DNA from: Granulicatella sp. WM01
GTDB taxonomy: Bacteria > Bacillota > Bacilli > Lactobacillales > Aerococcaceae
Direction of reading: 5' to 3'
Assembly (NCBI RefSeq): GCF_004570605.1
Contig: NZ_SPPB01000009.1
Location: forward strand, 1 to 44,258
DNA length: 44,258 bases
The translations under genes and the position numbers were made by a program. Below, piece after piece: positions 1 to 7,970 of this stretch (the first letter of the stretch is position 1; each line of letters opens with the position of its first letter). Below the pieces are notes generated by a model. The model saw nothing but the letters and a program-made list of their open reading frames with translations, ran no database searches and had not been told where the DNA came from.

Positions 1-1
1 G

Positions 2-661
2 GTTAAAACGATTACCATTGACATGTCTTTCCCATATATATCTTTTATAAAGACATATTTCCCAAATGCGGCTATACATATAGATAAATTTCATTTGGTT
101 CAAGCTTTAACTCGTGAATTAAACCGGTATCGGGTTAGTGTTATGAATCGGTATAAAGTTCATAATCGCCCATTATATAATCAATTCAAAAGATATTGGA
201 AGTTATTTTTACTATCACCAGATAAGTTAAATGCACAAATATATACTAAAATGCCCCTATTTAAAACACTAACAAACACACAAAATATTGTGACTTATTT
301 ATTGTCGCATGATGAAGTGTTGAAAAATAGTTACGAGTTGATGCATGATTTACTTGAAGCGATTAGACAAGGAGATAAATTGCAGTTTGATGAGCTATTA
401 TTGTCAGCAAGAAATCAGTCTATTGCGCTTGGGTTACGCCGTCAGATAGGCACATTTAAACGATTATTGCCTTATATTCACAATACATTCAATGCCCCAC
501 AATTATCAAATGGATCTATTGAGGGATTAAATAATAAGATTAAAGTATTAAAACGGAATGCTTTTGGCTATCGGTCATTTACTTATTTTAGAGCACGTAT
601 TTTGTTAATGCTAAAATTGTTTTCTAGTGATGAAAAGACTGTTATACACTTAAGTGCATAA
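2..661 (+). CDS. ISL3-family transposase, C-terminal part
   Basis: The frame is open from the window edge, so the N-terminal zinc-ribbon and helix-turn-helix half is missing and the first Met at 23 is internal. Family signatures of the ISL3 DDE transposase are present: TIDMS followed by DKFHLVQ near the visible start, and near the end SNGSIEGLNNKIK followed by RNAFGYRSFTYFRARIL, which carries the catalytic Glu. The stop codon lies inside a strong palindrome that probably terminates transcription. It shares almost every residue with the right-hand copy. Visible differences are Ser/Ala near the start, Ile/Val in the middle and Asp/Tyr near the end. Whether the full copy is active cannot be judged from half a gene. 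Confidence 0.93.
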   Translation, partial: VKTITIDMSFPYISFIKTYFPNAAIHIDKFHLVQALTRELNRYRVSVMNRYKVHNRPLYNQFKRYWKLFLLSPDKLNAQIYTKMPLFKTLTNTQNIVTYLLSHDEVLKNSYELMHDLLEAIRQGDKLQFDELLLSARNQSIALGLRRQIGTFKRLLPYIHNTFNAPQLSNGSIEGLNNKIKVLKRNAFGYRSFTYFRARILLMLKLFSSDEKTVIHLSA

Positions 662-666
662 CAGTC
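637..666 (+). terminator. Palindrome overlapping the transposase stop codon
   Basis: GACTGTTAT (637-645) pairs with ATAACAGTC (658-666) around the inner palindrome CACTTAAGTG. Together they make an almost perfect 30-bp inverted repeat that contains the TAA stop. It is the likely IS terminator and may also block read-in. The right copy keeps it with one changed arm base. Confidence 0.6.
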
Positions 667-813
667 TCATCAACCCTATTTGACATAGAACCACATAAGT
701 TGATGAAAGCCCATAAAATTCGCTATTTTTTGTGTACACTTATCTTTTTCACTGATGATATTATCTTATGTTTACTCATATTCTCTAGTCTAGTGTATAG
801 TATCAACTTTCCA

Positions 814-1323
814 TTATCGCCAATTTAAATGATACTTACGGCATATATACCCTAGCACTCTTTTTTCTATATTACGAATGATTTTTGTTGCAAACAAATC
901 TTTTTTACCTAAAGACTTGACTAATATTGTGCGTATTCCCATACGATTTCCTGCCAAAATATCTGTAAAGAGCTGATCTCCAATAAGAATACTATACTCT
1001 TTTTTTGCTTGCACACACGCCATTGCTTTTTTTAACCCTAATAACGTCGGTTTTTTTGCATTGGCTACAAACGGAATACCAAATGGTTCAACCAATGTCT
1101 GCACATGTTTTGTCGTATTGTTAGACAAAGCAACAACCTCAATATGTTTTGCTTGCAATGCTTTGACCCATGTTTGCATATCTTGATTATGAAACGGATT
1201 ATCCAAAGCGATTAACGTATTATCCACATCAATAAAAATCGTTCTAACACCGAGTTTTTGAAAATCTTCAGGAGTTAACGTCACAATATCTTTTACTAGC
1301 CACATTGGTTTTAATAGTTTCAT
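814..1323 (-). CDS. yqeG: YqeG family HAD-IIIA phosphatase
   Basis: The 169-residue product matches YqeG in length and motifs. HAD motif I is DVDNTL (Asp nucleophile near residue 32), motif II is the Ser in ALSNN, and motif III/IV is IGDQLFTDILAGN. YqeG-type HAD hydrolases are small cytoplasmic phosphatases; the natural substrate of this one is not evident. The start follows a GGAGGAATAGTCAG ribosome site and lies only 4 bases after the adcB stop, so it is probably the last gene of the metal-transport transcript. In many Firmicutes yqeG instead precedes yqeH, so this context is slightly unusual. Identification is by recalled family signatures. Confidence 0.9.
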   Translation of the reverse strand: MKLLKPMWLVKDIVTLTPEDFQKLGVRTIFIDVDNTLIALDNPFHNQDMQTWVKALQAKHIEVVALSNNTTKHVQTLVEPFGIPFVANAKKPTLLGLKKAMACVQAKKEYSILIGDQLFTDILAGNRMGIRTILVKSLGKKDLFATKIIRNIEKRVLGYICRKYHLNWR

Positions 1324-1327
1324 CTGA

Positions 1328-2176
1328 CTATTCCTCCATATTTTTTTGGTGTTCTTTATTTTGCACTAACCATTTGTAAAGAGCCATAATTAAAGTAACA
1401 CCAATTAAGATACACACGAAAAGCAAAGTAATCGTTGCCCCAGGTGGTGTGTCATAATGATAAGATGTGTACAGCCCACCAAACATGCCAACAATACTAA
1501 TCATCATTGCCCACAAAATAACACTCGTAAAGTTTTTGGCAAAGCGCATCGCAATAGCAGTTGGTAGAATAAGAATTGAGGCAACAAGCAATGCTCCAGC
1601 AATCGGCATCATCACACTAATGGCTAATCCAACAATAACTGTAAACAATACAGACATTAAACGAACAGGAAGTCCTGTTGTATAGGCAGTGTCCTCATCA
1701 AAAAGTAGTACATACAAAGGTCGTTTAAAGATGCTATATAATAGTGCAATCGTAAATGCCAATCCAACTAAAATAACCACTTGCTCTGATGATACAATAA
1801 CAAGAGAACCAAATAAATATTGCTCAACTTTCAAACTATTTGCTCCTACTGGTTTAAGATGCATTAATAATAACGCTACCGCCAACCCTGTTGCCATTAA
1901 AATAGCAACTGAAACCTCTGAATAGGACTTATACACTTGTCTTAAATATTCAATTAATACTGCTGCAACAACAACAATTACCATTGTCATCAAAGTAGGC
2001 GATACATGTAAAATCAATCCTAAAGCAACACCCGAAAGTGAAATATGTGACAATGTATCAGCCAACAAAGACTGCCTTCTTAACAACAAAAGTAGCCCAA
2101 TAATCGGAGCCATAACGGCAATACAAAGTGCTGCTACGAACGCTCTTTGCATGAAGTCATACTGAAACATCTCCAT
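1328..2176 (-). CDS. adcB: Zinc-type metal ABC transporter permease (AdcB/ZnuB)
   Basis: 282 residues and strongly hydrophobic, with about eight predicted membrane segments. It has the ABC-3 family layout, including the conserved DTLSHISLSGVALG stretch near residue 40 and the GLAISVMMPIAGALLV stretch near residue 190. It should form the membrane channel with AdcC and take metal from AdcA. The start has an AGGAGAATTTGCC site. The gene overlaps the end of adcC by 43 bases, which suggests translational coupling. Zinc is inferred from the His-rich binding protein next door. Manganese cannot be excluded from the permease alone. Confidence 0.9.
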   Translation of the reverse strand: MEMFQYDFMQRAFVAALCIAVMAPIIGLLLLLRRQSLLADTLSHISLSGVALGLILHVSPTLMTMVIVVVAAVLIEYLRQVYKSYSEVSVAILMATGLAVALLLMHLKPVGANSLKVEQYLFGSLVIVSSEQVVILVGLAFTIALLYSIFKRPLYVLLFDEDTAYTTGLPVRLMSVLFTVIVGLAISVMMPIAGALLVASILILPTAIAMRFAKNFTSVILWAMMISIVGMFGGLYTSYHYDTPPGATITLLFVCILIGVTLIMALYKWLVQNKEHQKNMEE

Positions 2177-2829
2177 GGCAAATTCTCCTCTCTGACTAAA
2201 TGAATATGTTTGTCAACGTACGTGTCTAATAATCCATCTTCGTGTGTGACCATCAAAACAGCTTTTTGATGATGTTGACAGCTATGTTTCAACAAATCAT
2301 AAAATTGTTTTCTAGACTTGCTATCCATTCCTGTTGTCGGTTCATCTAATATGAAAATATCTGGATCTGTCGCAAATAATCTCGCCAAAAAAATACGTTG
2401 TTTTTGCCCACCAGATAAATCTCCAATTTTTTTATGTCGCATCTCCCACATGCCAACAGATTTTAACGCCTTTTCAATATGTTCTTTATCATGTGCATCT
2501 AACTTTTTAAACCATCTTCCGTTTGGATAGCGTCCAGATGCCACCAATTCATACACTTGACTAGGAAACCCTACATTGAACGAGGCAATTTGTTGTGGAG
2601 CATATCCGATCAACATCTTTTGTCCAAATTGATTTTTAGTTTGAACCACAATTTGCCCTTGCTTTACTTTCAATAAACCTAAAATTAATTTCAATAACGT
2701 AGACTTGGCCGCTCCATTTTCTCCTGTCAAAATGACAAATTCGCCAGGATTTACAGTAAATGATATATTTGTTAGCACTTGTTCTTTGTCATAAGCAAAT
2801 GCAACCTGTTTAACATCAATATAACTCAT
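2134..2829 (-). CDS. adcC: Zinc-type metal ABC transporter ATPase (AdcC/ZnuC)
   Basis: 231 residues from the preferred ATG at 2829, which is preceded by GGAAGGTGAG at good spacing; a GTG at 2838 is the alternative. Walker A reads GENGAAKST, with Ala where most ABC proteins have Gly, as recalled for streptococcal AdcC. The signature is LSGGQKQR and Walker B is IFILDEPTTGMD. It powers metal import together with AdcB. It is separated from adcA by 276 bases holding its own -10-like TATAAT (around 2940) and a 24-base-period direct repeat, so it may be transcribed apart from adcA. Confidence 0.92.
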   Translation of the reverse strand: MSYIDVKQVAFAYDKEQVLTNISFTVNPGEFVILTGENGAAKSTLLKLILGLLKVKQGQIVVQTKNQFGQKMLIGYAPQQIASFNVGFPSQVYELVASGRYPNGRWFKKLDAHDKEHIEKALKSVGMWEMRHKKIGDLSGGQKQRIFLARLFATDPDIFILDEPTTGMDSKSRKQFYDLLKHSCQHHQKAVLMVTHEDGLLDTYVDKHIHLVREENLPWRCFSMTSCKERS

Positions 2830-2845
2830 TTTTCTCACCTTCCAA

Positions 2846-2881
2846 AAATAAGGCGAGGTAAAAGGAATTAAATAAGGCGAG
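2846..2881. repeat. 12-bp direct repeat upstream of adcC
   Basis: AAATAAGGCGAG occurs at 2846-2857 and again at 2870-2881, exactly 24 bases apart (about two helical turns). It sits between the probable adcC promoter and its start codon. It could be a regulator site or a leader feature. I do not recognise it as a known zinc-regulator box. Confidence 0.4.
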
Positions 2882-3066
2882 CAATATAGATTTCTTCACT
2901 CACTTTCCATATTTAACCCTTTTCTCAACCTTTCACCTTATTATAACAGATAAATTTCACTCACTAACGCAGAATGCTTAAATAGCTATCCATTCCCTAC
3001 ATCTTACTTTTAGCGTTGTAATGTTTGTTATACCAACCCCCAAAAGTTGATATTATCTTATTTTCT

Positions 3067-3077
3067 ATTAGCCTAAT
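3067..3077. promoter_or_regulatory. Small palindrome ATTAGCCTAAT between adcA and adcC
   Basis: This is a perfect 5+1+5 palindrome in the adcA-adcC gap, about 30 bases after the adcA stop. It resembles short metalloregulator half-sites in a general way, but it matches no consensus I can name. Reported as a candidate only. Confidence 0.2.
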
Positions 3078-3105
3078 ACACTAGGAAAATGTTTACCACA
3101 TTATA

Positions 3106-4056
3106 CTACTTCAACGTTGTTTTTAATGCCTGAATATTTTCTTTAAGCATCTCTAAATAATCTTTGCCATCAACGGCAGTTTCCATTGTATACAGTTGCT
3201 CGATACGAACCCCCGTTTGACTAGCCACTGCTTGTGCGATTACACTAGATTGTGCTGCCTCAACGTAAATAGCAGATAACTGATGTTCTTTAATTTCATC
3301 AATAACTTGTGCAATTGCTTGTGCAGAAGGCTCTTGATTTTGCAATCCAGTTACCGTAATTTGTTCCAAATTATAACGTTCTGCAATATATCCGAATGCT
3401 TCATGTTGTGTCACAAATCGTTTTTGTTGCACACTTTTTAAAGTATCGTATTCTTTAACTAGAGCATCTAATTTTTCTAGCAATTGTTTTTGATTGTTTT
3501 CATAATCTGCTTTATGTTCTGGATCTACTTGAATTAACGCTTGTGTAATTGTATTTACTTGCGTTTTCGCTAATGTTGGATCTAACCAAATATGTGGATC
3601 TACACTATGCTCATGTTCTTCATCGTGTTGGCTGTTACTTTCACCGTGTTCATGTTCATGATGCTCACTCTCTATAAATTCAACATCTTTTCCAGATGCC
3701 ACAAACATGACTTTCTTATCAGAACCTAAGCTCTCTTCAATTTTCTTTGCCCATGTTTCCATATACTCACTACTATAGATAAATAAATCTGCTTTATCAA
3801 TATCAGCAATATTTTTAGCACTTGGCTCATAATCATGTGGCTCTATATTACCTTGAATAAGCATACTAACCTGTGCATGCTCTCCAGAAATTTCTTTTGT
3901 CATATAATAGACAGGATAAAAACTCGTTACAACAGATAGTTTTGTCTGTTGATGTTCAGTAGAATGTGTTCCTTGTTCAGTTATTTTTTGTTGATTTTGG
4001 CAAGCTGCTAAGCACAACACTAATATCGCCAAAATAGACTGCATTATTTTTTTCAT
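3106..4056 (-). CDS. adcA: Zinc-binding lipoprotein of the Adc/Znu ABC transporter
   Basis: 316 residues from the ATG at 4056, chosen because AAAGGAAG lies just upstream and because MKKIMQSILA then begins a normal lipoprotein signal. A longer reading from 4095 lacks a site. The lipobox is LCLAAC, with Cys19 lipidated. Cluster A-1 (TroA-like) features are the metal His in EPHDYEPS near residue 74, a His/Glu-rich loop at about 132-155, DPHIWLDP, and the third His in TQHEAFGY. The His-rich loop is typical of zinc rather than manganese binders. The C-terminal ZinT domain of long AdcA proteins is absent. It heads the gene group and has its own promoter. Confidence 0.9.
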   Translation of the reverse strand: MKKIMQSILAILVLCLAACQNQQKITEQGTHSTEHQQTKLSVVTSFYPVYYMTKEISGEHAQVSMLIQGNIEPHDYEPSAKNIADIDKADLFIYSSEYMETWAKKIEESLGSDKKVMFVASGKDVEFIESEHHEHEHGESNSQHDEEHEHSVDPHIWLDPTLAKTQVNTITQALIQVDPEHKADYENNQKQLLEKLDALVKEYDTLKSVQQKRFVTQHEAFGYIAERYNLEQITVTGLQNQEPSAQAIAQVIDEIKEHQLSAIYVEAAQSSVIAQAVASQTGVRIEQLYTMETAVDGKDYLEMLKENIQALKTTLK

Positions 4057-4072
4057 GATATGTCTTCCTTTA

Positions 4073-4101
4073 TGTATAAAATATAAACTGACCAACTACA
4101 A
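4073..4101 (-). promoter_or_regulatory. Probable adcA promoter
   Basis: Reading the minus strand, TTGTAG (4096-4101) and TATACA (4073-4078) are separated by exactly 17 bases, and the adcA ribosome site follows. The spacer contains TTGGTCAGTTTA, which matches the AdcR box TTAACYRGTTAA at only 8 of 12 places, so zinc repression here is a guess. Confidence 0.55.
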
Positions 4102-4523
4102 TACACTTTGTAAATTGGAAAGATTACGATTTATAATATCATATTATTGTATCCTTGGCAATATGTTTATACGCTATTTTTCCAGACACCTATTATTATC
4201 CCGTTTATTCTTTTCACATCAATCATTGAAACGTCTTTTTATACTCAGTTTAATACATGGCATTTTACTCAAATCAAAGACATGTCACATCTTACTTTTT
4301 CGTCCTATTCTTACATCAAACTCTCTGTCATGTAAACTCAACTAGAGAATACCCACAAGATACATCAACACTTTTAATGTAACATTAACACCACATACAA
4401 ATTTTCAAAAAAATGACTTTACATGTGGACGTACAAATACCACATTTTTTATCTGATATAAATATGCCTCTATGCATCTCTAATCCCCTAGCTATATCCT
4501 TTAAAAAATGATTTTTATGCACA
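4102..4523. other. Intergenic stretch without a convincing gene
   Basis: AT-rich DNA upstream of the adcA promoter. Short open frames at 4055-4345 and 4147-4335 on the plus strand have no ribosome site and no recognisable protein character. A TATAAA-like -10 near 4459 could serve the small reading frame at 4576, but no good -35 accompanies it. Confidence 0.5.
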
Positions 4524-4559
4524 CTAAAAATCCTCCTGCACAACCAAGAGGATTTTTAG
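4524..4559. terminator. Perfect 12-bp stem terminator
   Basis: CTAAAAATCCTC (4524-4535) pairs fully with GAGGATTTTTAG (4548-4559) around a 12-base loop. The stems carry A and T runs, so it can work in both directions. It ends the leftward acetyltransferase transcript and shields the rightward small frame at 4576. Confidence 0.7.
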
Positions 4560-4575
4560 CAAAGGGGATATATTA

Positions 4576-4626
4576 ATGAAAAAATATTTAGGGTTTTTAC
4601 TTTACTCGTTAAAGGGTTTCCTTTAA
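4576..4626 (+). CDS. Possible 16-residue peptide, function unknown
   Basis: The frame ATG...TAA encodes MKKYLGFLLYSLKGFL. It is preceded by AAAGGGG at 8 bases, a very good ribosome site, and starts 16 bases after a perfect terminator hairpin. The peptide is basic and hydrophobic. Its last third is encoded by the perfect palindrome GTTAAAGG/CCTTTAAC (4608-4627). It is convergent to the acetyltransferase gene. It could be a short secreted or membrane peptide, a leader, or chance. I recognise no family and keep confidence low. Confidence 0.25.
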   Translation: MKKYLGFLLYSLKGFL

Positions 4627-4663
4627 CTTGTCTAAAGTATATAAGTTATACCTTAAATTATGC

Positions 4664-5182
4664 TTAATCTAAAATTTTTTCCATAATGTAGTCTATTTGT
4701 TCATCTTGACCTACCCAAAATGAATGTGAGCCATTTTGTTTAAATCCTAAAGACTGATAAAATGCAATTGCTGGTTGATTATATTCCCAGACACCTAACC
4801 AAATTTTAGTTTTCCCAAGTTCTTTTGCTTTATTTACAGCATGATTGAATAATAATTGACCTAAACCTTGTCGTTTAAAAGGCATACGAATATAAATACA
4901 TTCTATTTCCAAAGTATCCTCTCCCATAGGTTCACTTTGGGCATCATCGCAATTTAACTTCAAATACCCTGCAACTTGTTCATCTTTATAAATCAAATAT
5001 ACCCACGTTTTTTCATTTTGTAAACTATTTGTTAATTTTTCAATAGTATATGCATTTTGCAAATGGTTCTCCATATCTTCGGGAGTATTAAATTCACCGA
5101 AAGTATCTTTAAACGTTTCTTGGCATACTTGTTGTAACAACTCCACCTGATTTAATGCACATTCTTTTATGTCAACACACAT
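4664..5182 (-). CDS. PaiA-like GNAT N-acetyltransferase
   Basis: 172 residues from the ATG at 5182, which has AAAGGAG at good spacing. The longer reading from 5221 would overlap the upstream gene and lacks a site. The GNAT fold is visible: the acetyl-CoA loop KRQGLGQLLF near residue 110, IWLGVWEYNQPAIAFY, and the C-terminal GSHSFWVGQDEQIDYIM, which resembles the recalled Bacillus PaiA (polyamine N-acetyltransferase) ending. It probably acetylates a small amine, perhaps spermidine; the substrate is inference. It follows the SDR gene by 23 bases and should share its transcript. The terminator at 4524-4559 ends that unit. Confidence 0.85.
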   Translation of the reverse strand: MCVDIKECALNQVELLQQVCQETFKDTFGEFNTPEDMENHLQNAYTIEKLTNSLQNEKTWVYLIYKDEQVAGYLKLNCDDAQSEPMGEDTLEIECIYIRMPFKRQGLGQLLFNHAVNKAKELGKTKIWLGVWEYNQPAIAFYQSLGFKQNGSHSFWVGQDEQIDYIMEKILD

Positions 5183-5205
5183 TAATAACCACTCCTTTAC
5201 ATTGT

Positions 5206-5913
5206 TTAACTTAATGACCAACCACCATCTAGCACTAAAACTTGACCGTGCATAAAACTGGCTTGCTCTCCAGCCAAAAACAACGTAGCTTGTGCAATTT
5301 CAATAGGCTCCCCCCATCTTTTTAACGGAGTTTGTTCGGCTACCCATTTGGCAAGAGCACCGTCCCCTGCAAAATCCTTAGCTGTCATTGCAGTTTTAAT
5401 GGCTCCCGGAGCTAAGGCATTAATTCGAATACCTTTAGCAGCATAATCATACGCTAGTTGCTTCGTGTACCCCACAACAGCATGTTTACTCGCCGTATAG
5501 GCAGCACCTCCACCACCTGCCAGTAGTCCTGCAATAGATGCCATGTTCACAATAATTCCACTTTGTCTCTCTAACATACTTGGCAATAGATGATTTGTGA
5601 CCAAAAACATACTCGTCACATTTGTATCTATAATTTTTTTCCACAATTCTAAACTTGTGGAGTCACTTGGCAAGTAATCGTCCAAAATACCTGCACTATT
5701 CACTAAAATGTCAATAGATGTTGGCAATTGGTTAACCTGCTCTACACATGTTACATCTGCTTGAATATGTGTGTAGTTTACATGACAAATCTTTGCATCT
5801 TGTTTATCCACTCCGACAACACATGCTCCATGCTCTAAAAATAATTCCGCCTGAGCTTTCCCGATACCAGAAGATGCTCCTGTAACTAATACCGTTTTAC
5901 ACTTAAACATCAT
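5206..5913 (-). CDS. SDR-family oxidoreductase (FabG-like)
   Basis: 235 residues with classical short-chain dehydrogenase marks: TGASSGIG nucleotide loop near residue 12, NSAGIL, the catalytic Ser in MASIAGLL, and the YTASK active site. It should use NAD(P)H on a keto or hydroxy substrate. The substrate is not evident, and the gene is not beside other fatty-acid genes, so it is probably not the housekeeping FabG. The start (5913 or the adjacent ATG at 5910) overlaps the DUF2829 stop, and the ribosome site is weak, which suggests translational coupling. It forms an operon with the DUF2829 gene before it and the acetyltransferase after it. Confidence 0.87.
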   Translation of the reverse strand: MMFKCKTVLVTGASSGIGKAQAELFLEHGACVVGVDKQDAKICHVNYTHIQADVTCVEQVNQLPTSIDILVNSAGILDDYLPSDSTSLELWKKIIDTNVTSMFLVTNHLLPSMLERQSGIIVNMASIAGLLAGGGGAAYTASKHAVVGYTKQLAYDYAAKGIRINALAPGAIKTAMTAKDFAGDGALAKWVAEQTPLKRWGEPIEIAQATLFLAGEQASFMHGQVLVLDGGWSLS

Positions 5914-6142
5914 CTTCTACCACAATCCAGTCTGTTGCAAATACATCACAAACAGTTGGATTGAACATACTATAATAGCCACTTTCTGTTTTTATCACTA
6001 AGTATGGTGTTGATTTATCTACATGCGGCAAAGTATCTTGTTTTTGAATGAACAATTCTCCGCCTTTCCAACCTGTTCTTACCACCTTTTTGCCTGCTTT
6101 AATCAATGGCAAAATGTCCTCAAAACTCATTTTTTCTTGCAT
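5903..6142 (-). CDS. DUF2829 (Tad2-like) small protein
   Basis: 79 residues from the ATG at 6142 (AGGA six bases before). A longer reading from 6163 is possible. The pattern is that of DUF2829: FEDILPLIKAGKKVVRTGW at the start, a central PYLVIKTESG, and the closing DVFATDWIVVE. This family includes phage Tad2 proteins, which sequester the cyclic ADP-ribose-type signal of Thoeris defence; most chromosomal members are uncharacterised. It lacks phage neighbours here and overlaps the SDR gene by 11 bases, so a housekeeping or metabolic role is equally possible. Confidence 0.8.
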   Translation of the reverse strand: MQEKMSFEDILPLIKAGKKVVRTGWKGGELFIQKQDTLPHVDKSTPYLVIKTESGYYSMFNPTVCDVFATDWIVVEDDV

Positions 6143-6187
6143 ACTCTTTCCTACCTGTTCCAATTTTGTTTGATAACATGTCTATAA

Positions 6188-6236
6188 GGCTAGCACATCC
6201 CTCTAAATTGCTACATTAAAGGTATGCACTAGCCAC
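6188..6236 (-). other. Imperfect hairpin between purB and the DUF2829 gene
   Basis: GGCTAG near 6188 pairs with CTAGCC near 6231, continuing imperfectly through CACATCC and GGTATG. No T-run follows, so it is a weak terminator at best. The purB transcript may read through into the DUF2829-SDR-acetyltransferase genes. Confidence 0.3.
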
Positions 6237-6285
6237 TAAACGTGATAAACACCGATTTTTTAGTTTGACTGCATTCAATCCAATA

Positions 6286-7581
6286 TTAGTTTAACCCTAC
6301 ACGTTCAAAAATAGTATCTACTCCACTCAAATGATAATGATAATCAAACGCATCATCTAAATCTTCTTTAGTTAACACCGCCATAATCTCTGGTTGATTT
6401 TCAACAATTGGACGGAATGCAATTTGATTATCCCATGCTTTTGCTGTGCATGGTTGAACCAAATCGTAGGCTTGTTCTCTACTCATACCTTTGTCAATTA
6501 ATTTTAATAACACACGTTGAGAATAAATAAGTCCAAACGTTGCGTCCATATTACGTTTCATGTTTTCAGGGAATACAGTTAATTGCTTAACAATATTTCC
6601 AAAACGATTCAACATATAATTCAACAATGCTGTGCTATCTGGTAAAATCATGCGCTCTGCTGAAGAATGCGAAATATCACGTTCATGCCATAAAGTCACA
6701 TTTTCAAAGGCTGTTACCATGTGTCCACGAATGACTCTTGCAATACCTACCATATTTTCTGAACCAATCGGATTACGTTTATGAGGCATAGCTGAAGATC
6801 CTTTTTGACCTTTAGCAAAAAATTCCTCTACTTCACGTGTTTCTGATTTTTGTAATCCACGGATTTCTGTGGCAAAATTTTCAATACTCGTTGCAATTAA
6901 GGCAAGTGTACTCATATATTCAGCATGTAAATCACGTGGCAACACTTGTGTAGAGACTTCTTGAGCACGAATACCTAATTTTTCACAGACATACTGTTCA
7001 ACAAACGGAGGGATATTTGCAAAAGTTCCAACTGCTCCACTAATTTTTCCTGCTTCAACGCCTTTAGCAGCACGTTCAAAACGTTCAATATTACGTTTCA
7101 TTTCAGAATACCAACGTGCCATTTTCAAGCCAAATGTTGTAGGTTCAGCATGTACGCCGTGTGTTCTTCCCATACATACCGTGTATTTGTGTTCTAACGC
7201 TTTCTCACGTAAAATTTCTAAGAAATTAGATAAATCTTTTCGTAAAATATCATTTGCTTGCTTTAATTGATACCCATAAGCTGTATCAACAACATCAGTA
7301 CTTGTTAATCCGTAGTGTACCCATTTTTTCTCTTCACCTAATGATTCTGATACCGCACGTGTGAACGCCACAACATCATGGCGTGTTTCCTCTTCAATCT
7401 CTAGAATACGTTGAATTGTAAATGTTGCATTCTCTCTAATTTTTTGAACATCTTCCTTAGGAATTTCGCCTAAAATTGACCATGCTTCATCTGCTAATAT
7501 TTCAACTTCTAACCAACTTTGATAACGATTTTCTTCTGACCAAATTTTAGCCATTTCTGGACGTGTATAACGTGCTAACAT
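6286..7581 (-). CDS. purB: Adenylosuccinate lyase
   Basis: 431 residues, the usual bacterial length. The fumarase/aspartase superfamily signature [10 protein letters not shown] is at about 262-271 and the catalytic His region [11 protein letters not shown] at about 138-148. The enzyme releases fumarate from SAICAR and from adenylosuccinate, so it acts twice in purine synthesis, as a cytoplasmic tetramer. The start has AGAGGTTAAAG upstream. It lies 23 bases after gcvH, so it is likely cotranscribed with mutL, the ArsC/Spx-like gene and gcvH. No purine-type riboswitch is visible in front of it. Confidence 0.97.
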   Translation of the reverse strand: MLARYTRPEMAKIWSEENRYQSWLEVEILADEAWSILGEIPKEDVQKIRENATFTIQRILEIEEETRHDVVAFTRAVSESLGEEKKWVHYGLTSTDVVDTAYGYQLKQANDILRKDLSNFLEILREKALEHKYTVCMGRTHGVHAEPTTFGLKMARWYSEMKRNIERFERAAKGVEAGKISGAVGTFANIPPFVEQYVCEKLGIRAQEVSTQVLPRDLHAEYMSTLALIATSIENFATEIRGLQKSETREVEEFFAKGQKGSSAMPHKRNPIGSENMVGIARVIRGHMVTAFENVTLWHERDISHSSAERMILPDSTALLNYMLNRFGNIVKQLTVFPENMKRNMDATFGLIYSQRVLLKLIDKGMSREQAYDLVQPCTAKAWDNQIAFRPIVENQPEIMAVLTKEDLDDAFDYHYHLSGVDTIFERVGLN

Positions 7582-7604
7582 ACTTTAACCTCTTTCACTA
7601 ATTA

Positions 7605-7970
7605 TTATTGTTGACATTGATGGCATAGACCATCTGTTTGATTTAATGCTAAATATGCTTTTTCTAGATCACCAGATACTTCAACTATCCAATTATCTTC
7701 TAATTCTGGACTGTTCAATAACTCTGGTTGTTCACTTAATCGTTCATGAATAGCAGTAATTTTCCCATTGTCCATAGGTGCCACTAAATCGCTCACAGCC
7801 TTAGAGGCCTCAACTGCAATAAATGGCTCTTGTGTTGAAATTGTATCTGTAGATACTAATTCAAAAAAACTAATATCTCCTAAATCGTCTTGTCCTTTAG
7901 CAGATAATCCGATACGATACCTATTATTTTCAACAGGCTGGACCCAAAATCCATTTTCACTATATCTCAT
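7605..7970 (-). CDS. gcvH: Glycine-cleavage H-like lipoyl carrier protein
   Basis: 121 residues from the ATG at 7970, preceded by GGAGGTG; a GTG at 7979 is less likely. The lipoyl site is the Lys in AVEASKAVSDLVAP near residue 60, and the GLSAKGQDDLGDI stretch is typical of GcvH. No P- or T-proteins of the cleavage system are near, so the likely role is as lipoyl donor or relay to other enzymes, as established for orphan GcvH in Firmicutes. The start codon overlaps the stop of the preceding gene as ATGA. The C-terminus ends in a CHQC motif that I do not associate with GcvH. Confidence 0.88.
   Translation of the reverse strand: MRYSENGFWVQPVENNRYRIGLSAKGQDDLGDISFFELVSTDTISTQEPFIAVEASKAVSDLVAPMDNGKITAIHERLSEQPELLNSPELEDNWIVEVSGDLEKAYLALNQTDGLCHQCQQ

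Larger units (their letters stand above)
1..692 (+). mobile_element. ISL3-family insertion sequence, 3' half (left copy)
   Basis: The element runs off the left edge. Its inner end is taken as 692, where the match to the inverted copy at 43567-44258 stops. Both copies end in TATTTGACATAGAACC-like sequence read outward. By eye about ten bases differ over 692, so these are two slightly diverged copies. Only one end of each copy is visible, so terminal repeats and the target duplication typical of ISL3 (8 bp) cannot be tested. Just outside, at 696-713, lies AAGTTGATGAAAGCCC, which is absent beside the right copy. Confidence 0.9.

Noticed and set aside
4082..4094. AdcR zinc box in the adcA promoter (TTGGTCAGTTTA)
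   Set aside because: Only 8 of 12 positions fit and the first half is wrong; noted in the promoter entry but not called.
4055..4345. Plus-strand frames opposite and upstream of adcA
   Set aside because: They overlap the adcA promoter on the other strand and lack ribosome sites.
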